37,824 nucleotides of DNA from Paracoccaceae bacterium (GTDB lineage: Bacteria > Pseudomonadota > Alphaproteobacteria > Rhodobacterales > Rhodobacteraceae), in contig JAQWNW010000073.1 in NCBI GenBank assembly GCA_029246285.1, forward strand, positions 1-37,824. The letters run 5' to 3'. Position 1 is the first letter of the stretch, and the number at the start of each line of letters is the position of its first letter. Of this stretch, positions 17,832 through 26,198 are shown one piece after another. The notes beneath the pieces are model-generated. The model searched no databases. It worked only from the letters and a program-made list of their open reading frames with translations, and was not told the DNA's origin. Made by a program: the position numbers and the translations under genes.

Positions 17832-17974
17832 TTTGTGGTTACAGTACTTTCATATTGTTTGAAGAAGGGCGAATGATTAGTTAATAAGCGTTAGGGAATC
17901 AGTAAAATAACGTGTTAATTATGCCGAATTATCAAAATCAATTAAAAAATTACCATATTTAAAAGTAGCGAATA

Positions 17975-18910
17975 ATGAACATATTATATAAAAAAGTAGC
18001 ATTGATTGGATTGGGATTAATAGCTGGTTCAATAGGGCACGGATTGAAGAAAAATCAACTTTGTGAGACTATTGTTGGATATGCAAAGACAAACAAATCT
18101 AGGCAAAAATCGTTAGAATTAAATATTGTTGATGAAGTCTCTAATAGCGCCGCCACAGCCGTTATTGATGCTGATTTGGTGATAATTTCAACTCCTGTTG
18201 GAGTTATGGGCGATATAGCGAGAGAGATTTCCCCCTTTTTAAAGCCGGGGGCAACAGTAACAGACGTTGGATCTGTAAAAGAAAATGTGATTTCCTTAGT
18301 TAAACCTCACTTGCCAGCATCTGTGCATTTTATACCAGGACATCCTGTGGCTGGAACGGAAAGTTCAGGTCCTGAAGCTGGTTTCGCCGAATTATTTAAT
18401 AATAGATGGTGCCTTTTAACTCCATTGGAGAACACAGATGAGCAAGCTTTAAAAAACTTAATCCAAATGTGGAGTATGATAGGTGCTCGAGTAGAAACTA
18501 TGGACCCTAAGCATCATGATCTGGTTTTAGCCGTTACTTCCCATTCTCCACATTTAATCGCTTATACAATGGTTGGAGTAGCGGATGATTTGAGGAGAGT
18601 AACTAATTCAGAGGTTGTAAACTACTCTGCAGCTGGATTTAGAGATTTTACTCGAATAGCGGCTTCCGATCCTACTATGTGGCGTGATGTATTTTTGCAT
18701 AATAAAGAAGCAACCCTTGAAATTCTTGGTCGTTTTACTGAAGAATTATTTTCTTTGCAGCGTGCTATAAGAAAAAGTGATGGTGATTTTTTGCATAATT
18801 ATTTTACTAGAACTAGAGAAATACGTCGAAGTATTGTGGATGCTGGACAGGATACAGACTCACCAGATTTTGGTCGACAGGTTGCCTCAAAAGAAACAGA
18901 CAAAAAATGA
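17975..18910 (+). CDS. tyrC: Prephenate/arogenate dehydrogenase (TyrC-like)
   Basis: A 311-residue NAD(P)-dependent dehydrogenase of tyrosine synthesis that oxidatively decarboxylates prephenate or arogenate. The N-terminal Rossmann motif is GLGLIAGS (residues 12-19); ADLVIISTPVG, TDVGSVKENV, the catalytic-histidine segment PGHPVAGTESSGPEAG and the SHSPHLIAY helix follow, then GFRDFTRIAASDPTMWRDVF. All match the TyrA/TyrC dehydrogenase domain without chorismate mutase or ACT domains. The 143-base spacer before it holds no obvious gene. Its TGA overlaps the ATG of the next small gene (ATGA), so the two are translationally coupled. Confidence 0.94.
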   Translation: MNILYKKVALIGLGLIAGSIGHGLKKNQLCETIVGYAKTNKSRQKSLELNIVDEVSNSAATAVIDADLVIISTPVGVMGDIAREISPFLKPGATVTDVGSVKENVISLVKPHLPASVHFIPGHPVAGTESSGPEAGFAELFNNRWCLLTPLENTDEQALKNLIQMWSMIGARVETMDPKHHDLVLAVTSHSPHLIAYTMVGVADDLRRVTNSEVVNYSAAGFRDFTRIAASDPTMWRDVFLHNKEATLEILGRFTEELFSLQRAIRKSDGDFLHNYFTRTREIRRSIVDAGQDTDSPDFGRQVASKETDKK

Positions 18911-19266
18911 GAAGCATAAGTGTAAATACGGGTGGTATTTTTTTAACATGCTTCATTATTTTTTTTGGAGATCGTGCTCTGTCTCAGAATGTTTTAAAAT
19001 CAATTGTGCCAACTACTCAAATCGTTGAATTCAATAATGAAAATGCAAAGCAATTTGTTAATAAAAAAAAATCACTGCATTTATTAGTTGAGAGTTCAGT
19101 TAGACCAAGTTTTCGTTTTTCAAACACAGTGTTGATAGATAATTTTTCTACGAGTGATATTATGAGCCAATATAAACAAAAAAATAAAAAAGTATCGCGA
19201 GTTTATATTATGGGTAATACAGTACCAATTTTTAAAAGTGTTATTCCTCGGATGCGTCCTCTATAA
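18907..19266 (+). CDS. Small exported protein of unknown function, coupled to tyrC
   Basis: I do not recognise this 119-residue product. A hydrophobic stretch (about residues 8-20, GGIFLTCFIIFF) followed by DRALSQN looks like a signal peptide cut near ALS-Q, so the mature protein of about 90 residues should be periplasmic. It is basic, has many Asn, Lys and Ser, and no cysteine beyond the one in the leader. The start overlaps the tyrC stop as ATGA, which supports real translation. It ends 140 bases before the MotA/ExbB-like gene and reads the same way, so it could be linked to either neighbour. No domain, motif or repeat was found. Confidence 0.65.
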   Translation: MRSISVNTGGIFLTCFIIFFGDRALSQNVLKSIVPTTQIVEFNNENAKQFVNKKKSLHLLVESSVRPSFRFSNTVLIDNFSTSDIMSQYKQKNKKVSRVYIMGNTVPIFKSVIPRMRPL

Positions 19267-19405
19267 TAGGGTCGCTTAATTGCTGATTAGACTTACATTT
19301 GTTTATTTATTGGAAAAAGTCTGCTATCCAAATTATCAGCTATAGATAATAATTTAATAAAATCGAGATTTAGAGTTTATTTTTTTTAAGGGTTTGGAAA
19401 AATCA

Positions 19406-20653
19406 ATGGTGACAATAGAAGTAGAAAAAACTCGTCAATTCACACAACCGATCAGACAAATAGTAATAATGTTAACTATTTCTGCCTTAATCGGATTTAG
19501 TGGCTATCTGGCTAGGGATTTTCTGAGTTCGATCTATAAAGCTAACGTATATTTGAATGGATTTATTATCGGTGTGTTTGGTATAGGCGTGCTTGCATGC
19601 TTTATGCAGGTTTTGGCCTTAATATCCTCAATCAGTTGGTTGAAAAGATTTACAAATGGTGATGGGAGTTTTGCAGGTAATCCACCTCGCCTTCTAACTT
19701 CTCTTGTGTCTTTGATGAAAATTAGACAGTCAAAGATGAAAATAGGAACTGCATCTTCGCATTCAATTATGGAGTCTGTTGCGTCGCGTATAGACGAAGC
19801 CCGAGAGATTACCCGTTATATTAACAACTTATTGATATTCCTAGGATTATTGGGAACTTTTTATGGTTTAGCCACAACAGTTCCAGCTGTCGTGGAAACA
19901 ATCAGAAGCTTAAACCCTTCTGAGAATGAAGGTGGTGTCGAGGTTTTTAGTCGTTTAATGTCCGGTTTGGAAGATCAACTCGGTGGCATGGGGACTGCTT
20001 TTGCCTCATCATTGTTGGGGTTAACTGGGTCTCTTATTGTTGGAGTGCTCGAATTATTTGCAAGTCATGGGCAAAATCGATTTTACCGTCAGTTAGAAGA
20101 CTGGTTGTCTTCCATTACGAGGGTTAGTTTGGCAAATACTGAAAACGATGGAGGAGGACAATCCTCTAGTGGGATTCTAGATGAAGTATTGGACCAAATG
20201 AGTGGCCAAATGAGCATTGCTTTTACTCAGGTGGCCACTGCTGTAGAAAAATTGCAAGTTTCACTGGATAGGGCTGACGAAAGTAGGTCTAAGACAGACG
20301 AAAAAATGGATAAATTATTACAGACACTGCAAACTTTAGCAGATGCCCCTCAAGAAAATTCAGACACTGAAATACTACAAAGCTCGCAAGAGTATTCTGC
20401 TTTAACTGAACTCATCAGTGGGCAGGAAAAATTACTTGAGCGTTTATTAATAGAGAGTGACAATTCAGAAATAAAAATGAATTTGAAAAATATTGATACG
20501 CATTTTTCTAAAGCTTTGGAGGAAATACCGTCCAATTATAGGGAAACAACAATAGTTTTACGGGAAGGACTTGATAGATTAATTGAAACTATTGAGAAAT
20601 TGGACAAGTCAACTGAAAAAAAAGACCCTTTTGATACTGAAAGAAAGAATTAA
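19406..20653 (+). CDS. MotA/TolQ/ExbB-like proton-channel family membrane protein
   Basis: A 415-residue inner-membrane protein. Four membrane segments are visible (about 18-36, 51-73, 141-165 and 196-219). The last two, FLGLLGTFYGLATTVPAVV and GTAFASSLLGLTGSLIVGVLEL, carry the glycine-rich pattern of MotA/TolQ/ExbB stators. A hydrophilic tail of about 190 residues with coiled-coil character extends into the cytoplasm. The next gene begins three bases after the stop and encodes the MotB/OmpA-like partner, so the two should form an ion-driven stator complex. No flagellar, TonB or TolABR-Pal genes are near. The frame opens with TTG at 19394; the ATG at 19406, with GGAAA seven bases before, is preferred. 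Confidence 0.82.
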   Translation: MVTIEVEKTRQFTQPIRQIVIMLTISALIGFSGYLARDFLSSIYKANVYLNGFIIGVFGIGVLACFMQVLALISSISWLKRFTNGDGSFAGNPPRLLTSLVSLMKIRQSKMKIGTASSHSIMESVASRIDEAREITRYINNLLIFLGLLGTFYGLATTVPAVVETIRSLNPSENEGGVEVFSRLMSGLEDQLGGMGTAFASSLLGLTGSLIVGVLELFASHGQNRFYRQLEDWLSSITRVSLANTENDGGGQSSSGILDEVLDQMSGQMSIAFTQVATAVEKLQVSLDRADESRSKTDEKMDKLLQTLQTLADAPQENSDTEILQSSQEYSALTELISGQEKLLERLLIESDNSEIKMNLKNIDTHFSKALEEIPSNYRETTIVLREGLDRLIETIEKLDKSTEKKDPFDTERKN

Positions 20654-20656
20654 GTA

Positions 20657-22666
20657 TTGAGTTTATCGAAACGTAGCAAAAGTAATATACCATCTACGAT
20701 ATGGCCAGGTTTTGTTGATGCAATGACTGCATTATTGTTAATGTTATTTTTTCTGATGTCGATTTTTATGATCGTACAGTTTATGTTAAGAGATACAATA
20801 AATAGCCAAGATTCAGAACTAGATTCACTAAGTCAACAAGTGGCAAGTTTGGCAGAAGCGCTTGGTTTAGAACAGCAAAAATCGTTTGGTCTGGAAAATA
20901 GAATTAACGATTTGGATAAAAATTTAAAAGCTACTAATACCAAGAATGAATCTCAAGCAACATTAATTGCCACTCTAACCCAACAGACCAATGAACAATC
21001 ACAAAATATAGATAATTTCGAGGCACAGGTAGCAGCCCTCTTATCGGAGAAAAATGAGTTGGCAACCAGGCTTGAAGTAAAAATTTCTGAAAACATTATT
21101 GAAGTTTCAAAAAAAGAAGCTTTGCAGGTCGCATTAGCTCAAGCAAGAGACGAGATAGATCTAAAATCAGAAAAGGCGCGGCTCGCGGCGGCAGAAGCAG
21201 ATGCTTTAGAGCTCTTATTAGACGAAAAGAAACGAGAAATTTTGGAAATGGACTTGAGTCTTCAAGATGCTTTGGCTGTTCTATCAACAACAAAGACAGA
21301 AGTAAGCAATTTGAACACATCTGTTGAAAGACTGAATGCAGAATTATCAGATCTAGATAAGGAGAAGATGCTTGCAGTTGCTGCGAGAAAAGCGCTGGCG
21401 GTAACATTAAAGCAAACTCAAAACAAATTAACTTTGGAAGAAAAACAGCGCTTAACTCAGATGGCCGTAACTAAAAAACTTAGGGAAAAATTGACAAATA
21501 GTTCAGCTGAGTTAACGGCCATGTCTCTTGTTCTGGAAGAGCAAAGAAAAAGAGCTCAAAATACTTTATCGCTTCTCGCGGCAGCTAGGAGTGTTGAGAA
21601 TAATTTAAATAGAACATTGGCGACAGCACTTTTGACCTCAGAAAATTATCAGAAAGAACTAAAGAGTGTAATGCTTGAGCTGTCTTCAAGAAAGGAAGAA
21701 ATTAAAGCTGTAAAAGATGATGCTATAATGGTTAAAGCCTCATTAGAGGAAAGATTAGCGTTAGCCTTATCAGAAAATTTGAAGCTGGCTTCTAGCAATA
21801 GAGATAAAGTAACGGCAGCAGAGCAACAAGCAATTTTATTGAGTGCTGCACGAGACTTACTTTCTGAAGAAAAGCAAAAGGCTACAGATGCACAATTGCA
21901 AACTGAAGTTTTAAACCAGCAAGTAGCTACACTTCGCAAACAATTAGGTTCCTTGCAGAATTTATTGAATGTAGCAAAAGAACAGGAAATGGAGGTTAAA
22001 TTACAGCTTGAGACTTTTGGCTCTGACTTAAATATAGCTTTAGCCAAGCTTGCCCGTAAGGAAAAAGAGAAGGCCAATATTGAAAAAGCTAAAGCTGAGG
22101 TTGAAAAAGCGAAAGCAGAATCAGAAAGAGCTAAGGCTAAATTAGAAATTGATAATGCAATTTTACTTGACCAGCAGGCGAAGTTGTTGAGGGAAAGAAA
22201 TACAAAACTTGAAAATTTTAAGTCAGAGTTTTTTGGACAGATCAGAAAGTTAATTGAGGCAGAAGATGGCATTAATATTTCAGGAGATAGATTTGTATTT
22301 TCATCAGAAATATTATTTGCATCAGGAGATGCCAAGTTGTCACGTGAGGGTAAAGAGCAAATTAAGAAAATTGCTAATTTGATAAGTTCCATTGCAGACA
22401 GAATACCTGATAATATAGATTGGATATTACGTGTTGATGGACATACTGATGATAAGCCTATTCGGGGAGGAAAATATTCAAATAACTGGGAGTTGTCTCA
22501 GGCGAGAGCTTTATCTGTCGTATTTTACATGCAGGAATTCTTAAACATTCCAGCCTATAGACTTGCTGCTACAGGCTTTGGAGAATATCAACCACTCAAC
22601 AAAGATAATACTGAGGAAGCGCGCGCATTAAATCGAAGGATAGAAATAAAGCTTACAGAAAAATAA
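20657..22666 (+). CDS. MotB-like envelope protein: one membrane helix, long coiled coil, OmpA peptidoglycan-binding domain
   Basis: This 669-residue protein has one N-terminal membrane helix (about 17-44, WPGFVDAMTALLLMLFFLM) with an aspartate (D21) at the place of the MotB/ExbD proton-carrying Asp. Residues about 47-540 are almost unbroken coiled coil, rich in Glu, Lys, Ala and Leu. The C-terminal OmpA domain (about 545-669) has VDGHTDDKPI, NWELSQARA, GFGEYQP and LNRRIEI, the peptidoglycan-binding motifs. The coil far exceeds MotB's, so it could span a wide periplasm. It starts at TTG, the only start in frame, three bases after the ExbB-like stop. It is convergent with clpA, whose end is three bases away. 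Confidence 0.85.
   Translation: MSLSKRSKSNIPSTIWPGFVDAMTALLLMLFFLMSIFMIVQFMLRDTINSQDSELDSLSQQVASLAEALGLEQQKSFGLENRINDLDKNLKATNTKNESQATLIATLTQQTNEQSQNIDNFEAQVAALLSEKNELATRLEVKISENIIEVSKKEALQVALAQARDEIDLKSEKARLAAAEADALELLLDEKKREILEMDLSLQDALAVLSTTKTEVSNLNTSVERLNAELSDLDKEKMLAVAARKALAVTLKQTQNKLTLEEKQRLTQMAVTKKLREKLTNSSAELTAMSLVLEEQRKRAQNTLSLLAAARSVENNLNRTLATALLTSENYQKELKSVMLELSSRKEEIKAVKDDAIMVKASLEERLALALSENLKLASSNRDKVTAAEQQAILLSAARDLLSEEKQKATDAQLQTEVLNQQVATLRKQLGSLQNLLNVAKEQEMEVKLQLETFGSDLNIALAKLARKEKEKANIEKAKAEVEKAKAESERAKAKLEIDNAILLDQQAKLLRERNTKLENFKSEFFGQIRKLIEAEDGINISGDRFVFSSEILFASGDAKLSREGKEQIKKIANLISSIADRIPDNIDWILRVDGHTDDKPIRGGKYSNNWELSQARALSVVFYMQEFLNIPAYRLAATGFGEYQPLNKDNTEEARALNRRIEIKLTEK
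22082..22144 (+). repeat. Three tandem 21-base units encoding seven-residue coiled-coil repeats
   Basis: Three imperfect 21-base units encode EKAKAEV, EKAKAES and ERAKAKL (residues 476-496 of the OmpA-type protein). Synonymous differences between units suggest an old duplication kept by selection for the heptad pattern. Confidence 0.7.
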
Positions 22667-22669
22667 GAA

Positions 22670-24994
22670 TTATTTAGCTGGTAACAGCACTACTTTCTTT
22701 TTACTAATTAATATATTTTCTCGTTCAATTATCTGTAGATCTATTTCATTATTTTTTATTCCAATTTTTACTAACCCACCTTTTGCTAATTTCCCAAAAA
22801 GCAACTCATCTGCTAAAGGTTTTTTTATCTGTTCTTGAATTACTCTAGATAATGGGCGTGCACCCATTGTACTGTCATAACCTTTATTTCCCAACCATTC
22901 TGCAGCCGCTTTACTTAACTCGATCGCCACATTTCTATCCATCAATTGCGCCTCTAGTTGGACAATAAATTTATCAACAACTCGGATTATTATTTCCTTA
23001 GGCAAGGCTGAGAAACTAATTATTGAGTCCAGCCTATTTCTAAATTCTGGGGTGAATAATCTCTCAATCGCTATTGTGTCTTCATCTTCTCTTAAAGATT
23101 TCCCAAATCCAATAGCGGCTTTTGCTTGCTCAGCAGCACCGGCATTTGAGGTCATAATCAAAATTACATTCCTGAAATCCACTGATCTGCCATTATGATC
23201 TGTCAGTTTACCATAATCCATGACTTGAAGCAGTATGTTGAAAACGTCTGGATGAGCTTTTTCAATCTCGTCAAGTAGTAGAACGCAATGTGGGTTTTGA
23301 TCGACTCCATCTGTTAGCATTCCACCTTGGTCGAAGCCGACATATCCTGGTGGAGCGCCAATAAGTCTGGAAACCGCATGTTTTTCCATATATTCTGACA
23401 TGTCAAATCTTAATAGTTCAATGCCTAACGTATCGGCTAATTGTCGTGCCACTTCGGTCTTTCCAACTCCCGTAGGACCTGCAAATAAGTAATTGCCAAT
23501 TGGTTTTTCTGGTTCCCGCAACCCAGCACGGCTTAATTTAATTGCCGACGCTAGAGCCGAAATAGCTTTATCTTGTCCAAATACGACTGTTTTGAGCTTA
23601 TCTTCTAAATCTTTTAATATCACTGCATCATCTTTTGAAACGTTTTTTGGCGGTATACGTGCTATTTTTGCGATAACCGCTTCAATTTCTTTTTGCCCTA
23701 TATTTCGACGCCTTTTATTTTCAGGCAACAAATGTTGAGCAGCTCCAGCTTCATCTATAACATCAATTGCCTTGTCTGGAAGTTTTCTATCATTAATATA
23801 GCGAGAAGATAATTCAACGGCAGATTTTATCGCATCAACAGAGAATTTTACATTATGATGGTCTTCAAAATAAGGTTTTAAACCCTTGAGAATCTTAATA
23901 GAATCGTCCAATGAAGGCTCGACAACATCTATCTTTTGGAATCTTCTTACTAATGCGCGATCTTTTTCAAAATGTTGTCTATATTCTTTGTATGTTGTTG
24001 ATCCCATGCAACGAAGCTTACCCCCTTGCAGCGAAGGTTTTAGAAGGTTGGATGCGTCCATGGCTCCACCACTAGTAGCACCGGCGCCAATTACAGTATG
24101 AATTTCATCTATAAACAGTATTGAATTAGGGTGTTCCTCCAATTCCGTCATTACGGCTTTTAGTCTTTCTTCAAAATCACCACGATAACGAGTTCCTGCA
24201 AGTAATGCACCCATATCTAAAGAGAATATAATTGTGTCCAGTAAAACATTAGGAGTTTTATTATTTACGATTTTAACTGCTAAACCTTCAGCTATGGCTG
24301 TTTTTCCTACACCTGGATCACCCACCAACAGGGGGTTATTTTTGCGACGACGGCACAAGATTTGAATACATCTTTCTACTTCAGCGTTGCGTCCTATGAG
24401 AGGGTCCAAATCACCGTCTAAAGCTTTTGAATTTAGGTCTATGCAATATTTTTGCAATGCAGTTTCTGGTGCTTCCGCATTATTCTCTTGATTTTCAATC
24501 TTACCTTCAGATTCGTCTGAACCAGTGATTGATCTTTTTTCACTGTATGCTGGATTTTTTGCTACTCCATGAGCAATGAAATTCACAGCATCATAGCGAG
24601 TCATCTCTTGCTCTTGTAAAAAATAAGCAGCGTTACTTTCTCTTTCAGCAAAAATGGCCACTAACACGTTAGCGCCAGTTACTTCAGACCTTCCACTACT
24701 TTGAACGTGTATAGCTGCTCTTTGGATCACTCTTTGAAAAGCTGTTGTTGGAGTCGAGTCAAATTCCTTAGAATTTGAAATGAGTGAGGACAGCTCTTCA
24801 TCCAAATATTTTGATAAACTTGTTTGCAGCTTTACTAAGTCAACACTGCAAGCTTCCATTACACTTGAGGCTTCTGGTTCTTCGATTAGCGCCAATAAAA
24901 GGTGTTCTAAAGTAGCGAGTTCATGTTTACGAGCAGCAGCTAAGGCAAGGGATTTATGAATAGCTTTTTCTAAGGTAGTAGAGAATGAAGGCAC
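22670..24994 (-). CDS. clpA: ATP-dependent Clp protease ATP-binding subunit ClpA
   Basis: ClpA is the AAA+ unfoldase of the ClpAP protease. The 774-residue protein has a Clp N-domain (about 1-150), a linker, the first AAA module with Walker A GDPGVGKT (about 225-232), FIDEIHT and the RF-finger region, and the second with GPTGVGKTE (about 504-512), LLDEIEKAHPDVFN and a C-terminal domain with GARPLSRVIQ. The AAIGFGKS loop is the ClpP-docking IGF/IGL loop, which with the absence of a middle coiled coil separates ClpA from ClpB. The start is GTG with an AGGGAAA ribosome binding site. Its adaptor clpS is at 2.2 kb. Length is normal. Confidence 0.96.
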   Translation of the reverse strand: MPSFSTTLEKAIHKSLALAAARKHELATLEHLLLALIEEPEASSVMEACSVDLVKLQTSLSKYLDEELSSLISNSKEFDSTPTTAFQRVIQRAAIHVQSSGRSEVTGANVLVAIFAERESNAAYFLQEQEMTRYDAVNFIAHGVAKNPAYSEKRSITGSDESEGKIENQENNAEAPETALQKYCIDLNSKALDGDLDPLIGRNAEVERCIQILCRRRKNNPLLVGDPGVGKTAIAEGLAVKIVNNKTPNVLLDTIIFSLDMGALLAGTRYRGDFEERLKAVMTELEEHPNSILFIDEIHTVIGAGATSGGAMDASNLLKPSLQGGKLRCMGSTTYKEYRQHFEKDRALVRRFQKIDVVEPSLDDSIKILKGLKPYFEDHHNVKFSVDAIKSAVELSSRYINDRKLPDKAIDVIDEAGAAQHLLPENKRRRNIGQKEIEAVIAKIARIPPKNVSKDDAVILKDLEDKLKTVVFGQDKAISALASAIKLSRAGLREPEKPIGNYLFAGPTGVGKTEVARQLADTLGIELLRFDMSEYMEKHAVSRLIGAPPGYVGFDQGGMLTDGVDQNPHCVLLLDEIEKAHPDVFNILLQVMDYGKLTDHNGRSVDFRNVILIMTSNAGAAEQAKAAIGFGKSLREDEDTIAIERLFTPEFRNRLDSIISFSALPKEIIIRVVDKFIVQLEAQLMDRNVAIELSKAAAEWLGNKGYDSTMGARPLSRVIQEQIKKPLADELLFGKLAKGGLVKIGIKNNEIDLQIIERENILISKKKVVLLPAK

Positions 24995-25035
24995 GTTTTA
25001 GTTTTCCCTGTCGTCAAAAAAATGTAGTTCTTATC

Positions 25036-25041
25036 ATTATA
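25036..25041 (-). promoter_or_regulatory. Possible -10 element for clpA
   Basis: On the minus strand a perfect TATAAT lies 42 bases before the clpA GTG, which would leave a leader of about 35 bases. No good -35 hexamer at 16-18 bases was found. The rest of the 24995-25183 spacer is T-rich with no gene. Confidence 0.3.
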
Positions 25042-25183
25042 AGATCGGATTTATTGCTCTGGCTTCAACCCCTAATTACTTATTTTTTGAAAAAACTTTT
25101 GATTTTTCTCTAAATTCTCCAATTTTACTAGTTATTTTGTTGTTTTTTTTGTATGCTTTTTTAATTCGCTAGAGGGCAAATTG

Positions 25184-25951
25184 ATGCATCAGAATGTTCA
25201 AGATCTTTCTAATTTTTATTCTCACACGAAATTAGGCCGATCAGTAAAATCAATTTTAGCAGATAATGTGTTTAGTTTCTGGCCCAATACAAAAGGTTTA
25301 ACAGTAGCGGGATACGGGTTCACGCTTCCAGTGCTTGAGCCCATAATAAAAAATTCCAAACGAAGCTTGGCTTTAATGCCTGAAAAGCAGGGTGTAATAT
25401 CATGGCCGCTAGATAAAAAAAATATTTGTTTGCTCTGTGAGGAAACTCAATGGCCGTTGTCTACTGGTTTGCTTGATAGATTGGTTATTTTGCACGGTTT
25501 GGAAACCTCTGAAAACTCTCGAGATCTTCTTTTGGAAATTTATAGGGTCTTGGGTCCAGGTGGAAGGGCACTGTTTATTGTTCCTAATAGATCAGGGCTG
25601 TGGGCGAGACGTGATCATACCCCATTTGCTTTGGGAAGACCCTATTCTCTAGGGCAACTTGAGAGACAAGTTACGGATTGTGGATTGCTTCCGAAGGCTC
25701 ACCGAGCGTCATTATTTTTTCCACCAAGTGACAGTAACTTTTGGCAAAAATTTTCTCCAACATGGGAAGCTGTAGGGTCCAAATTATCACAACATTTTGC
25801 TGGGGGTGTTCTAATGCTTGAGGTTTACAAACAGATACCCGCGCCAGTAAAGCCAGGATTAAGTGAATTTGTTAGAAAACCGCTTGATGTTTTTGAGGGT
25901 TTGCGTGAGCCTTCTGGGAAGCCAGTAACAAATCCTTATCAATCCAAATAA
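25184..25951 (+). CDS. Class I SAM-methyltransferase-like protein
   Basis: A 255-residue cytosolic protein with methyltransferase layout. The N-terminal helix (LSNFYSHTKLGRSVKSIL) and the later strand-helix IYRVLGPGGRALFIVPNRSGLWARRDHTPFALGRPYSL are typical of the Methyltransf_11 type, with the post-motif LxPGGR signature. The normal glycine-rich motif I is reduced to LTVAGYGFTLP, so SAM binding is uncertain. The Pro-rich C-terminal tail is poorly conserved in type. The ATG at 25184 is preferred over the TTG one codon earlier, because GAGGG lies seven bases before it. Substrate unknown. It is divergent from clpA. Confidence 0.75.
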   Translation: MHQNVQDLSNFYSHTKLGRSVKSILADNVFSFWPNTKGLTVAGYGFTLPVLEPIIKNSKRSLALMPEKQGVISWPLDKKNICLLCEETQWPLSTGLLDRLVILHGLETSENSRDLLLEIYRVLGPGGRALFIVPNRSGLWARRDHTPFALGRPYSLGQLERQVTDCGLLPKAHRASLFFPPSDSNFWQKFSPTWEAVGSKLSQHFAGGVLMLEVYKQIPAPVKPGLSEFVRKPLDVFEGLREPSGKPVTNPYQSK

Positions 25952-26064
25952 TTGAGTTTATTCATTTAATTGATTCTTGATTTATTTTATTAGGTGAGTT
26001 GTTTGGTCACAATATTATTAAACTATTGAAATGTAATAAAAAAAATTCTCATTTTAGTTGACTT

Positions 26065-26176
26065 GGGTGGTTGCCACCGCCCGCAGGCTTTGCTAAGACG
26101 ACGCTTGTTTACAACTAGTTCTTAATGAAAAAATATAACAGTCTTTTCATACCGGATGGTTTGGTGTGAGGCGGGC
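26065..26176 (+). ncRNA. Putative structured leader element upstream of atpHAGDC
   Basis: This lies in the 247-base spacer before atpH. Bases 26062-26104 are 65% G+C in an AT-rich window. Possible pairings are a hairpin GGTGG/CCACC (26066-26070 with 26074-26078), a long-range six-base GC helix GCCCGC/GCGGGC (26079-26084 with 26171-26176), and inside it TAAGA/TCTTA (26094-26098 with 26120-26124) and CATACC/GGTGTG (26148-26153 with 26163-26168, one G-U). It ends 10 bases before the atpH ribosome binding site, so it could be a cis-acting RNA. Pairings were found by eye only, and 25952-26064 shows nothing clear. Confidence 0.3.
26134..26139 (+). promoter_or_regulatory. Possible -10 element of the ATP synthase operon
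   Basis: TATAAC lies 59 bases before the atpH start. A TTTACA hexamer upstream is 20 bases away, too far for a normal spacing. If this is the real promoter, the structured leader proposed at 26065-26176 cannot be transcribed whole, so the two ideas compete. Confidence 0.2.
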
Positions 26177-26198
26177 TAGATACAATGGAAGATTATCT

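Noticed and set aside
21649-22392. 247-codon ORF antisense to the coiled-coil protein
   Set aside because: It is the reverse shadow of Glu/Lys/Ala-rich coiled-coil codons, giving Ser/Phe/Leu-rich low-complexity protein with no motif.
19406-22666. Zorya anti-phage system (ZorAB-like pair)
   Set aside because: The MotA/MotB-like pair is similar in plan, but ZorC, ZorD or ZorE genes are absent; the neighbours are tyrC and clpA.
26125-26150. ATGAAAA/TTTTCAT hairpin as terminator before atpH
   Set aside because: The stem is A/T-dominated, has no T-tract and would stop transcription into an essential operon.
26166-26198. N-terminal extension of AtpH from GTG 26166
   Set aside because: The added 11 residues are unlike any delta subunit, and GGAAGA places the start at GTG 26199.
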